Of a stretch of DNA of 42,142 nucleotides, positions 6,800-14,656 are shown one piece after another (the stretch's first letter is position 1; each line of letters begins with the position of its first letter). Source of the stretch: Phycisphaerae bacterium (lineage in GTDB: Bacteria; Planctomycetota; Phycisphaerae; Phycisphaerales; SM1A02); NCBI GenBank assembly GCA_016873335.1, contig VGXN01000010.1, positions 1-42,142 of the forward strand, given 5' to 3'. A model generated the notes under the pieces. That model was not told the DNA's origin. It was given only the letters and a program-made list of their open reading frames with translations, and searched no databases. The position numbers and the translations under genes are program-made.

Positions 6800-8631
6800 T
6801 GTCATCGATCTTGAACGATGACGAGACGCTCGGCGCATTCCTCGATCGATATCGGTCGATGGAATTGCTGCGCTTCCTGACGTGCGGCTCCGTCGATGAT
6901 GGCAAGAGCACGCTGATCGGGCGCTTGCTGCATGACACCGACCGCGTGTATGACGATCATCGCAAGGCGCTCGAGGAAGACAGCAAGATCCATGGCACGC
7001 AGGGAGACAACGTGGATCTGGCGTTGCTGGTGGACGGACTGAAGGCGGAACGCGAACAGGGCATCACGATCGATGTGGCGTGGCGTTACTTTTCGACGGC
7101 GCGGCGCAGCTTCATCATCGCGGATTGTCCAGGGCATGAGCAGTACACGCGCAACATGGCCACAGGGGCGAGCCACTGCCAGTTGGCGATCACGCTGATC
7201 GATGCGCGACACGGCATGACTCGGCAGACGCGGCGGCATGCGTTCATCGCGGCACTCCTTGGGCTGCCGCAGATGGTCGCTGCGGTCAACAAGATGGATC
7301 TGGTCGGTTGGGACGAATCGCGCTTCCGCGAGTTGGAGCGGGACTTTCTCGCGTGGTGTGCACGGCTTGGAACGCCAGAACCGACGGTGGTGCCGATCAG
7401 CGCGCTCCACGGGGACTGCATCGTGCATCCGAGCACCAATGCGCCTTGGTATCGCGGACCAACGATCCTGCAGTTGCTCGAGAGCGTTCCTGTGATGAAG
7501 CCGTCCGCCGATGCGCCGCTGCGGCTTCCTGTGCAGCATGTGATCCGCCCCTCCCCGGATTTCCGCGGCTTTGCAGGGCGTATCGAGTCGGGGAGTGTGG
7601 CGGTCGGCGACCGCGTGCAGGTGTTGCCGTCGGGTCGGCAGACACGCATTGCGCGCATTGCGCGCGACGACGCGGATGGCGGTGATCTGCAGTCGGTGGC
7701 TGCACCGAGCAGCGTGCTTGTGACGCTCGTCGATGAGGTGGACTGCAGCCGAGGCGATGTGATCGCATGTGTCGGTGGCGCGCAGCAACCCGTCGCAAGC
7801 ACTTCGATCGAGGCGGATCTGGTGTGGATGGACGAGACGCCGCTGCTTGCTGGCGCGTCGTTCCTGATCCGCATCGGCACGCGCACCGTGCCCGCAAGGG
7901 TCGTCCGCATTCGGCATGTCGTGGATGTGGACACGCTCGCGCAGCATGCGCGCGATTCGCTCGAGTGGAACGAGATCGGGCGCGTTGACATCGTCACCCA
8001 GCAGCCGATCGTCGTTGAGCCGTACCGTCAGATGCGTTCACTCGGTGCGCTCATCCTGATCGACCGCGTGACACATGCGACTGCCGCTGCGGGCATGGTG
8101 CGCAGCGGCGACCCGCATGAACCCAGTCCACGCCGCGCGCACTGGACGACAAGTCCGTCGCCGACCATCGAACCGCCCGCGGGTCGGAGCGCGAGCGAGT
8201 CCGTGGAACGCGCCGCACGGTGGCGGCAGCGACCCGCCGCAATCCTGCTGTTTGGTGCGCCCAAGTCTGGGAAAACGCGCCGTGCCTTCGCGCTCGAACG
8301 CCACCTGTGGCAGCAAGGGCACGCGGTCATCGTGCTCGATGGACAAGCGCTGCGGGGAGGACTCAGTCGAGATCTCACCTTCAGCGATGAGGACCGAAGC
8401 GAAAACCTTCGGCGCGCAGCAGAGGTTGCGCGGCTCCTGCTCGATCAGGGGATGGTCGTCATTCTCAGTATGGTCGCACCGCAGTCCGCAGCGCGCGATC
8501 TTGCGCGCGATCTGATCGGGCCCGATCGCTTCCTCGCCATCGATTGTGCGCAGGCGAGCGAAGACGACGCGGCACTGTTTGGCGATGTCGAAGCGTTCAT
8601 CCGCCCCGACCAAACACTTGGCGAAGGATGA
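6799..8631 (+). CDS. cysN: Sulfate adenylyltransferase GTPase subunit with decayed C-terminal CysC-like domain
   Basis: A 610-residue protein. The CysN part has all GTPase motifs: GSVDDGKST (30-38), the switch REQGITIDVAWRYF, DCPGHEQYTRNM and NKMDL, then EF-Tu-like beta-barrels up to about residue 445. A low-complexity linker leads to a second P-loop domain (about 480-610) clearly derived from APS kinase: GAPKSGKT (486-493), LDGQALRGGL and LTFSDEDRSENLRRAAEVA. In it the DGD motif has become DGQ. The domain stops about 20 residues after the SMVAP strand, so the RDPKGLY..FTG..YEAP lid seen in the separate CysC (5223-5822) is missing. I infer an intact GTPase driving APS synthesis and a non-catalytic APS-kinase tail. 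The last 35 bases overlap the 3' end of the convergent gene at 8597. Confidence 0.92.
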   Translation: MSSILNDDETLGAFLDRYRSMELLRFLTCGSVDDGKSTLIGRLLHDTDRVYDDHRKALEEDSKIHGTQGDNVDLALLVDGLKAEREQGITIDVAWRYFSTARRSFIIADCPGHEQYTRNMATGASHCQLAITLIDARHGMTRQTRRHAFIAALLGLPQMVAAVNKMDLVGWDESRFRELERDFLAWCARLGTPEPTVVPISALHGDCIVHPSTNAPWYRGPTILQLLESVPVMKPSADAPLRLPVQHVIRPSPDFRGFAGRIESGSVAVGDRVQVLPSGRQTRIARIARDDADGGDLQSVAAPSSVLVTLVDEVDCSRGDVIACVGGAQQPVASTSIEADLVWMDETPLLAGASFLIRIGTRTVPARVVRIRHVVDVDTLAQHARDSLEWNEIGRVDIVTQQPIVVEPYRQMRSLGALILIDRVTHATAAAGMVRSGDPHEPSPRRAHWTTSPSPTIEPPAGRSASESVERAARWRQRPAAILLFGAPKSGKTRRAFALERHLWQQGHAVIVLDGQALRGGLSRDLTFSDEDRSENLRRAAEVARLLLDQGMVVILSMVAPQSAARDLARDLIGPDRFLAIDCAQASEDDAALFGDVEAFIRPDQTLGEG

Positions 8632-9988
8632 ACGGCAGCACCTGATGTGCCGGCACTTCGAGATCGTCGGAGTCCGTGTCATCCACCATCAGGACGGGAC
8701 GAAGCGCGTGCGCGCCTTCGATGCGCCCGTGCGATCCGCGCACCAGTGACGCATCGAGCGGGATGACATCGAGGAGCGCGCGCTGCCCGAGCCGCCGCTG
8801 CAGCAGGCGCAGCGCGATTCGGGCCTTCGCAAATGTGAGTTGCGGATCGAGGAACAGTTCGCACGGGTCGTAGCCCGGCTTGCGGTGGATGTCGACGGTC
8901 CTCGCGTAGTCGGGTGCGAGCGCATCGTCGTTCCACCACGGATAGGCGAACCAACTGTCCTCTGCGGCGATGGCCACGAGATCTCCCGCGCGGCGGTGCG
9001 CGATGCCTGCCGCTTGCTTCGCGCCATCATCGAGAACCTCCGCCACGCCAGGCGTGGCACGCAGGAGTTCGGCCACTGCGCCCTTCTCATCGGCGCGCGC
9101 CACATGGATGTGCGCGACTTGATGATCGCAGACGGCGAACGCCCGCGACGCGCCGACATCGGCATGCTCGCGTCCGAGTTCGCTTCGCAGAGCGACAAAC
9201 CCTGCGCCGCGCAGCACGCGGTTCAGATGCACGGGGCGTTTCACGGATGCGATGCCGTACTCGCTCAACACCATCACTCGAATGCCGCGGTCATCGAAGA
9301 AGCGCAGCAGCACGCCGAATACTTCATCGATCTCGCGGAGGTCGGCACGCAGGTGCGGGTTCGCCGCATCACCGCCAAGTCGCTGCAGCGGGTAGTCCAA
9401 GTGGGGGAGGTAGACGAGCGTGATGGTCGGATCATGACGCGCGACGGTCAGCATGGTCGCGCGTGCGATCCACTGCGTCGATCGGATGTCTGCGGCCGGA
9501 CCCCAGAAGTGGAAGAGCGGGAACGCGCCGAGTTCGGATTGCAACTCATCACGCCATGCGGATGGAGTGGTCCAGATGTCCGGCACCTTTCGACCATCCG
9601 CACAGTAGACGGGGCGTGGGGTGACGGTGATATCCGCCCCAGAGTGCATCGCGTTCCACCAGAAGAGATTCGCCGTCGAAACCAACGGATCGCGGCGCCG
9701 TGCGATCTCCCAAAGCCTCGGTCGCTGCACGAGAGCGGCGGACTGCTTCCAGAAGTGCACCTCATTCAGATCGCGGTCGAACCATCCGTTGCCGACGATG
9801 CCATGTTCGCTTGGGCGCGTGCCTGTCAGGATGCTCGCTTGAACGGTGCTCGTGACCGCAGGCAGATCGGGCACCAACGATCGGATTCCACCGCAGCGGC
9901 GTGCGAAGGCGACAAGATTTGGAGTCGATGCACCAAGAAGGTGCGGCGTCAGACCGACCACATTGAGAATCGCAAGGCGCTGTGCCAC
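8597..9988 (-). CDS. eboF: EboF-like alkaline phosphatase superfamily protein (type I phosphodiesterase/nucleotide pyrophosphatase)
   Basis: A 463-residue protein starting at GTG 9986-9988. ILNVVGLTPHLLG opens the fold. The nucleophile threonine lies in PAVTSTVQASILTGT, followed by SEHGIVGNGW. Later candidate metal ligands are YLPHLDYPLQRLG, SEYGIASVKRPVHLN and CDHQVAHIHV. The order matches the nucleotide pyrophosphatase/phosphodiesterase branch. The first metal Asp seen in canonical members (LDG-type) is replaced by VVG, and the usual DHG is EYG, so metal coordination differs from the textbook enzyme. It lies 36 bases after the UbiA-type gene and is the last gene of this ebo arm, which is the main reason for the EboF label. 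No substrate can be inferred. No signal peptide is seen, so it is probably cytosolic. Confidence 0.75.
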   Translation of the reverse strand: MAQRLAILNVVGLTPHLLGASTPNLVAFARRCGGIRSLVPDLPAVTSTVQASILTGTRPSEHGIVGNGWFDRDLNEVHFWKQSAALVQRPRLWEIARRRDPLVSTANLFWWNAMHSGADITVTPRPVYCADGRKVPDIWTTPSAWRDELQSELGAFPLFHFWGPAADIRSTQWIARATMLTVARHDPTITLVYLPHLDYPLQRLGGDAANPHLRADLREIDEVFGVLLRFFDDRGIRVMVLSEYGIASVKRPVHLNRVLRGAGFVALRSELGREHADVGASRAFAVCDHQVAHIHVARADEKGAVAELLRATPGVAEVLDDGAKQAAGIAHRRAGDLVAIAAEDSWFAYPWWNDDALAPDYARTVDIHRKPGYDPCELFLDPQLTFAKARIALRLLQRRLGQRALLDVIPLDASLVRGSHGRIEGAHALRPVLMVDDTDSDDLEVPAHQVLPFILRQVFGRGG

Positions 9989-10024
9989 GGCTGTGAGAGG
10001 GTAGGGCAGACGATCGTGGCGTGG

Positions 10025-11380
10025 TCAGCTGCCTGCGGTCTTGCGCTGAAGCATGCGCGTCGCGAAGTAGAGCGCAGCGCACACGCCAACCAGCAGTGGC
10101 TGACCAAGCAGGGCGCACAGACACGCATCAAGCATCGCAAGCGCGGCGATGAGCGCCGCGATGCCCGCAGGTCGACGGGATGGGTGATTGAGTGCCGCAA
10201 CCAGTCCGCGCGTCGAGATCCAGACGAAGCAGAGTGCGGTCACACCAGCGAGCGCGACGACCATGAGCGCCAGGACACCGCCTGTGGCGATGAAGCCTGA
10301 GCGCATCAGTCCGAATGACTCACGCGCCGAAACTGCCAGCAGAAGCAGTGCGGGCAGCAGTCCCACCGCCGCGATGAACGGCAGCCGTGCGCGGAGTCGC
10401 TGAGGAATCGGGCGGCTACAAATGGGTGGATTCGCCGTGAGATCACAGCCGCATTCGGTGCATCGGTTGGCAGATACGTCGTACAACCGGTAATGGCAGC
10501 GCGAGCATCTTGCCTCGGTGAACTGGGTGTCTGCTTCGCGCCGTGCCACGATGGAGAGCATGAGCGTGTGAAGTGCGATCGCGAGCGGCGGAAGGATTAG
10601 GACTACGAGGACAGCGCTCGTGTTCATGGAGAGAAGTCTGGTATCGAGCGAGCCAGTCCGCGCAAGGAGTGCGAGGCAGACCGAAACGGGTACGAAAAAC
10701 CGGCACACCGCGAGCAGTATCACAGACCATGCAGTGCGCTTGTGAAGAAGGTTGTACGAGATTGCGGCGAGGGAAAGCAGCAGCACAGGCATGGTCGTTG
10801 CCCGCCAGCCAATTCGAATCTGTTGTGCGCGATCCTCCTCGAAGCTGGTGAGATCGAAAGGATCCGTCATCAGCATCACAGCGAGCCATGCTGCCGCTCC
10901 AAGGAGCGATACGGCGATCCACATCCGCCCAATGCGGTGAAGCATGATCGACTGGGATCGGCGAGCTTTGTCGAGGGTCCACACACCGATGAGTGCGGCA
11001 CAAGCCAATGGCACGAATCCAGTGGTCATGCCAATGCCAAACGACAGGCCGATGGTGAGGAGTGCGATAAAGGCCGTCCAAGCGGCAGGGAGACGGATTC
11101 GTCCACTTGCCACGGGACGAGTGGGGCGTTCGATGGCATCGATGTCGCGATCTACGATTGCGTTCAACACCATTCCTGCGAAGTACAGGGCGCACATCGC
11201 GCACACGACCTCGAAGAGCCCGTCAAAGACCAAGCCGGGGTAGGACAAGCTCGCACGAATGGCGGCGACCATCGCAATGCCGACCGCACAGTCCGCCAAC
11301 ACTGTCGGAGTGTTGGACGCGCGGAGCAGCGCCATCCACTCCCAGAAAACCCCGCTGGTCGCACTGCGGTCGTGGATCAT
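10025..11380 (-). CDS. eboC: EboC-like UbiA-family prenyltransferase with inserted zinc ribbon
   Basis: A 451-residue polytopic protein. Residues 73-95 hold NAIVDRDIDAIERPTRPVASG, the first Asp-rich prenyl-diphosphate motif plus the NRPxRPxxSG signature of UbiA enzymes. YNLLHKR (about 209-215) takes the place of the usual YD..K motif, with Asp changed to Asn. About eleven hydrophobic segments can be counted, and the length far exceeds the usual 290-300. Between two of them lies C292-x2-C295...C307-x2-C310, a zinc ribbon, in a loop after VARREAD. The ATG at 11380 overlaps the eboE stop as ATGA, matching the coupling seen one gene upstream. An ATG at 11416 is possible but would create a 40-base overlap. 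In cyanobacterial ebo clusters EboC is a UbiA-like membrane protein; the lipid made here is unknown. Confidence 0.8.
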   Translation of the reverse strand: MIHDRSATSGVFWEWMALLRASNTPTVLADCAVGIAMVAAIRASLSYPGLVFDGLFEVVCAMCALYFAGMVLNAIVDRDIDAIERPTRPVASGRIRLPAAWTAFIALLTIGLSFGIGMTTGFVPLACAALIGVWTLDKARRSQSIMLHRIGRMWIAVSLLGAAAWLAVMLMTDPFDLTSFEEDRAQQIRIGWRATTMPVLLLSLAAISYNLLHKRTAWSVILLAVCRFFVPVSVCLALLARTGSLDTRLLSMNTSAVLVVLILPPLAIALHTLMLSIVARREADTQFTEARCSRCHYRLYDVSANRCTECGCDLTANPPICSRPIPQRLRARLPFIAAVGLLPALLLLAVSARESFGLMRSGFIATGGVLALMVVALAGVTALCFVWISTRGLVAALNHPSRRPAGIAALIAALAMLDACLCALLGQPLLVGVCAALYFATRMLQRKTAGS

Positions 11381-12558
11381 GTGCGTAGAAGGGCGTTCAA
11401 CCGTTGCCGTGTCCATGCCAGTTCATCGGCAATGCCATGCGCCAAACTGTCGCGACGCAGATCAATCGGCAGCGCGTCCCATGCATAGGTTTCGACCTCA
11501 AAGAGTCGAACGCCATCGCTCGGCTCGATCGCCTCGAAGCAGGCTTCGATGTCGCGGCGAGTGGTGCTAAGCGGACCGACGAACTCCAGGTCGACTGGGA
11601 CATGGAAGTGGACGCGCCAAACCCCGTCTGGCGCGTCATCGAACGCGCTTCCGAGGTCTTCGAAGAAGTGCACTTTCGCAGCTCCATCGAGCACACATGT
11701 TTGGTGAAGGAAGCGCGGCTCATCGAAGTTGCGCAGCGCACGGAACGCGCGGTCAGACCCATCGCATGCCAGTGCGCTTGACACCTGCACCTTGCCGATT
11801 CGGATCCCGGCGCGCCGATAATTGGCAAGGGCATCCGCCTGTGACTCGAACATCACAGCGGCATGGCAGATGTCATGGCAGACGCGCACATGGCGCAGCG
11901 GATCGGGAAGGTCGGCGCTCGGTCTGATCGCCTGTGTGAAGAAGTCGACCACATCCCGCGACCTGTCGAGTACGCAGCCCGGCTCGGGCTCGATGTCGAG
12001 GTGGATGCAGAGCCCCGTGCGGTCTTCGATCGCCCGCAGATGACGCGCCACCTGATCGATGTGCCCAGCCACAAGTGCCGCATCCTGTCCGCAGCCATCA
12101 CGCGAGAACCCCTCGCGCCACGCGATCGGCAGCGTGGAGATCGACGCTTCGGCCAGCGGCGTTCCCCCCGAGGCGGTGACACCACCACCGCCGCAGAGCA
12201 CGGCGAGAATGTCCGCGAGCGCGATCGTGTACTGCGCGCGCCGTGGGTCGCGCCAATCCGGTTGGTAGACGGACTTCTTGACGGTCGCCGCGCGAAAGTC
12301 GCCGAACGGAAAGCCGTTGAGCGTGAAGACGGTCAGCGCCCGCTCCCCAAGCCAATCACGCAATCGCGCCGCACCATCGGCCGCGGCAAGAACTTCTTGG
12401 GCCGCCCGTGCGCTCAGCCACAGACCGATTGGCAGCGGGGCAGCCCCGCCGCGCAATCTGCGCACGGCGACCGCATGGCGTTCAAGCCCGTCGAGCGTCT
12501 GTGCAAGCGAAGGACCGCCATGCACATTCGTGCAGTAGCCGAGTGTCGGTGCCGTCAT
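11377..12558 (-). CDS. eboE: EboE-like TIM-barrel metabolite-traffic protein
   Basis: A 393-residue protein related to xylose isomerase-like sugar-phosphate isomerases. The N-terminus TLGYCTNVHGG is the CTN(I/V)HxG opening typical of EboE. FTLNGFPFGDFR, VYQPDWRDPRRAQYT, CIHLDIEPEPGC, VRVCHDICHAAVMFE and VHFHVPVDLEF follow along the barrel. The Glu, Asp and His residues at strand ends (HLDIEPE, CHDICH, HFHVP) are plausible metal ligands. The ATG at 12556-12558 overlaps the stop of the C26 amidotransferase gene (ATGA), and the stop overlaps eboC in the same way, so three genes are coupled. In cyanobacteria the ebo genes are tied to moving the scytonemin monomer to the periplasm. What metabolite this organism handles is unknown. 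Confidence 0.85.
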   Translation of the reverse strand: MTAPTLGYCTNVHGGPSLAQTLDGLERHAVAVRRLRGGAAPLPIGLWLSARAAQEVLAAADGAARLRDWLGERALTVFTLNGFPFGDFRAATVKKSVYQPDWRDPRRAQYTIALADILAVLCGGGGVTASGGTPLAEASISTLPIAWREGFSRDGCGQDAALVAGHIDQVARHLRAIEDRTGLCIHLDIEPEPGCVLDRSRDVVDFFTQAIRPSADLPDPLRHVRVCHDICHAAVMFESQADALANYRRAGIRIGKVQVSSALACDGSDRAFRALRNFDEPRFLHQTCVLDGAAKVHFFEDLGSAFDDAPDGVWRVHFHVPVDLEFVGPLSTTRRDIEACFEAIEPSDGVRLFEVETYAWDALPIDLRRDSLAHGIADELAWTRQRLNALLRT

Positions 12559-13241
12559 CGCGTGACCGAAGCGTTCGCGTGTTCGCGTGCCGCGTGCACC
12601 AGTTGCGCAACGATGGCATCGCCCATCGTGACATCCGCCGTGCGTTCGGGATGCCACTGCACGCCGACATAGAAGGGACGCTTGGGGGATCGGATCGCTT
12701 CGAGCACGCCATCATCACTCCACCCGATCGCATCGAATGGACCAGGTGCCGCGAGTGCCTGGTGATGCCAACTTGCGACGGGGCCGCTGCCGAGTGCACT
12801 TTCGACCGCGTGCACATGATCGAATCTGTGGCGATCGGCATCGGGCTTGACATCGTGCAAATGCTGGATGAGTGGACAGCCCGCGTGCACACCCATGAGT
12901 TGCATGCCCAGACAGATGCCAAGCACAGGCAGTTCCGGTTGCGCATCGAGCGCGCGCAGCAGCGCGAACTCCGCCGCTTGACGCGCGGGCTCCATCACCT
13001 GCGCCTCCGGGTGCAGTGCAACACCAAAGGGTCGCACATCGATGTCATTGCCGCCGGTGATCAGGATGCCATCGCAGCGCTGCAGCAGCGTCGCGCGGAT
13101 GTCGGCGATCGCGGGCAGAAGGATGGGAACGCCGCCCGTTCGGATGACCGCATCGACATAGGTCTGCTTCACTTCATGGCGCAGGCGTCCCTGCGGATCG
13201 CGCACAAGATTGGCGGTGATGCCGATGACAGGCGGGTGCAT
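12555..13241 (-). CDS. Class I glutamine amidotransferase-like peptidase C26 (gamma-glutamyl hydrolase type)
   Basis: A 228-residue protein starting at ATG 13239-13241 with HPPVIGITANLV. DGILITGGNDI gives the oxyanion strand, GICLGMQLMGVHAG the nucleophile Cys, and VQWHPE the catalytic His plus Glu: the full Cys-His-Glu triad of peptidase C26 (PuuD-like). The family hydrolyses gamma-glutamyl amide bonds, as in gamma-glutamyl-GABA. The gene's stop shares bases with the eboE start, so it is translated together with eboE. That makes it a candidate part of the ebo pathway rather than a bystander. No separate synthetase domain is present, so I favour hydrolase over biosynthetic amidotransferase. 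A further in-frame upstream stretch to 13304 exists but overlaps the SIMPL gene and lacks family similarity. Confidence 0.85.
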   Translation of the reverse strand: MHPPVIGITANLVRDPQGRLRHEVKQTYVDAVIRTGGVPILLPAIADIRATLLQRCDGILITGGNDIDVRPFGVALHPEAQVMEPARQAAEFALLRALDAQPELPVLGICLGMQLMGVHAGCPLIQHLHDVKPDADRHRFDHVHAVESALGSGPVASWHHQALAAPGPFDAIGWSDDGVLEAIRSPKRPFYVGVQWHPERTADVTMGDAIVAQLVHAAREHANASVTR

Positions 13242-13300
13242 CCGACCATTATGGTCGATTGTCGCCCTCCGCACCCGCCCGTCATCGAGTTGAGCGGGAA

Positions 13301-14101
13301 TCACTGGGCGATCGCGTAGCGGAGCGAGACGGTGGCCCGGACACTCTTTCGGATCGCGCTGGTATCGCTGTAGCCATAGTCACTGACATCCGTGGAACCC
13401 TCCGGCACAATCTGGAAGACGCCTTGCGAGGCATCGAGCAGGGCGCCGACCCCCTTGCTTGATCCTGCTGCCAACAATCTCGCCCGCTCAGATGCATTCT
13501 CGGTTGCCTCGCGGAGCAGTTGAAGCTTGAGCGTTTCGAGTGATGAGACCCAGAACGATGGCGATCGAGATTCGATCTCGATGCCGTCCTTGATGAGGTT
13601 CGTGCAGCCGCGGGACATTTCTGCGATGGCGTGCACGTTGTCGCTGAGGACGCGTACTCGTTGCTGCAGCACATACGACTCGACCGTGTTGGTGTCCTTG
13701 CCTTCGGCCGTCTTCGCGTGGATACGGGTTGTGTCGATCTCGGAGATCTCGATCGTGTCTTTCGCGAGCGCCGACGCAGTCAGCATCGTGGTCAGTGCAG
13801 CCGTGGAACGCTGCTGGATCTCAAATGCTTCCGTGAGCGTCGTGGCGCGAGCAACGATTGTGGCGCTCCACGAGGCACGGTCTGAAGTCACATTGCGGGT
13901 TGCGACACCACGCACATCGATCGGTGCTGCCGTGTCATTGAAGTGCGCGATTGCAGTGCCGAGCGACTGTGATGCGAGTACAAGTCCGACAGCGAGCGAT
14001 CCGCCGAGCAGGAACATGGCCCAGCCGATGCCATGCGACTTTGTTGGTGCGATCGATTCCTTTGTGGACGGCGAAGCGGGCGATGAAGGGAGCGATGTCA
14101 T
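13301..14101 (-). CDS. SIMPL (DUF541) domain protein, membrane-anchored
   Basis: A 266-residue protein. Residues about 26-46 (WAMFLLGGSLAVGLVLASQSL) form a single N-terminal membrane anchor. The rest fits the SIMPL/DUF541 fold: IDVRGVATRNVTSDRASWSATI at the start, the mid-domain YVLQQRVRVLSDNVHAI and a C-terminal IRKSVRATVSLRYAI strand. This places it in the periplasm. Proteins of this family are seen in many Gram-negative bacteria; their molecular role is mostly undefined. The start at ATG 14099-14101 removes a short upstream stretch with no similarity. It lies 59 bases upstream of the C26 hydrolase, on the same strand, and heads the second ebo arm. Whether it belongs functionally is open. 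Confidence 0.75.
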   Translation of the reverse strand: MTSLPSSPASPSTKESIAPTKSHGIGWAMFLLGGSLAVGLVLASQSLGTAIAHFNDTAAPIDVRGVATRNVTSDRASWSATIVARATTLTEAFEIQQRSTAALTTMLTASALAKDTIEISEIDTTRIHAKTAEGKDTNTVESYVLQQRVRVLSDNVHAIAEMSRGCTNLIKDGIEIESRSPSFWVSSLETLKLQLLREATENASERARLLAAGSSKGVGALLDASQGVFQIVPEGSTDVSDYGYSDTSAIRKSVRATVSLRYAIAQ

Positions 14102-14115
14102 GATGAGCCTCCGTG

Positions 14116-14134
14116 CTGCAGGATCATTCTGCAG
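14116..14134. promoter_or_regulatory. Dyad CTGCAGGA-TCA-TTCTGCAG in divergent spacer
   Basis: A 19-base near-perfect inverted repeat (8 pairs including one G-T, 3-base loop) in the 114-base spacer between the divergent SIMPL gene and the membrane-protein gene at 14216. Operator-like placement; no further support. Confidence 0.3.
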
Positions 14135-14215
14135 ATTGTGCGAATGGCGCGGGCTTCCGTGCACCGCGCTGGGAGGGTGAGGCTAGAAGCCGCTTCGCGC
14201 TTGTAAAGTGGATAT

Positions 14216-14656
14216 GTGCGGATTTTTCGCTTTTTCCTTGGCGTCGCTCTTGGCTACGCGGCGGTCGTGGTGACGGTGATGTTTCTCACGACGCTGGTGT
14301 CTCTCATACTCGGACCAAGGTTCTTGGACGCAGGTGGAACCGACGCGTGGTCGCTCGCGCAAGTCGCCGTGGTCCTCGCAATCGCAGCGGCGAGCGCATG
14401 GTGCGGCGGATTCGCAGCCGCATGGTGGGGCGGCGGTCGCGTGTGCGGATATGTGCTCGCCGCGCTCTTGCTTGTTGTCGGCGGGGTCGCACTGTTCGCG
14501 GGGCGCGTGAGCGGTGCGATGAGTGCTGCCCCGCTTTGGATCGCGGCAGCCGCACCGATTGTCGGCGCCATGTCGGCAATCATGGGAACGCACTCGCCGC
14601 GCGCCCTGCATCGACGAACCGCCAACGCGGATCACGCTCGAGTGGAGTCGCCATGA
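14216..14656 (+). CDS. Small four-helix membrane protein of unknown function
   Basis: A 146-residue protein starting at GTG 14216 (an ATG two bases upstream is out of frame). Four hydrophobic segments are visible at about 4-32, 47-68, 77-95 and 103-122, with Ala/Gly-rich helices and a short charged C-terminus. No catalytic residue pattern or known family was recognised. The stop overlaps the ATG of the following FAD oxidoreductase as ATGA (14653-14656), so the two are translationally coupled. It might act as a membrane partner for the oxidoreductase, but that is inference from position only. Confidence 0.6.
   Translation: MRIFRFFLGVALGYAAVVVTVMFLTTLVSLILGPRFLDAGGTDAWSLAQVAVVLAIAAASAWCGGFAAAWWGGGRVCGYVLAALLLVVGGVALFAGRVSGAMSAAPLWIAAAAPIVGAMSAIMGTHSPRALHRRTANADHARVESP

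Noticed and set aside
6802-7947. A 381-codon minus-strand frame over cysN
   Set aside because: Antisense to intact GTPase motifs; composition heavy in Arg and His.
8840-10300. A 486-codon plus-strand frame over the EboF-like gene
   Set aside because: The opposite strand has the phosphodiesterase motifs. This frame shows no hydrophobic core or family motif.
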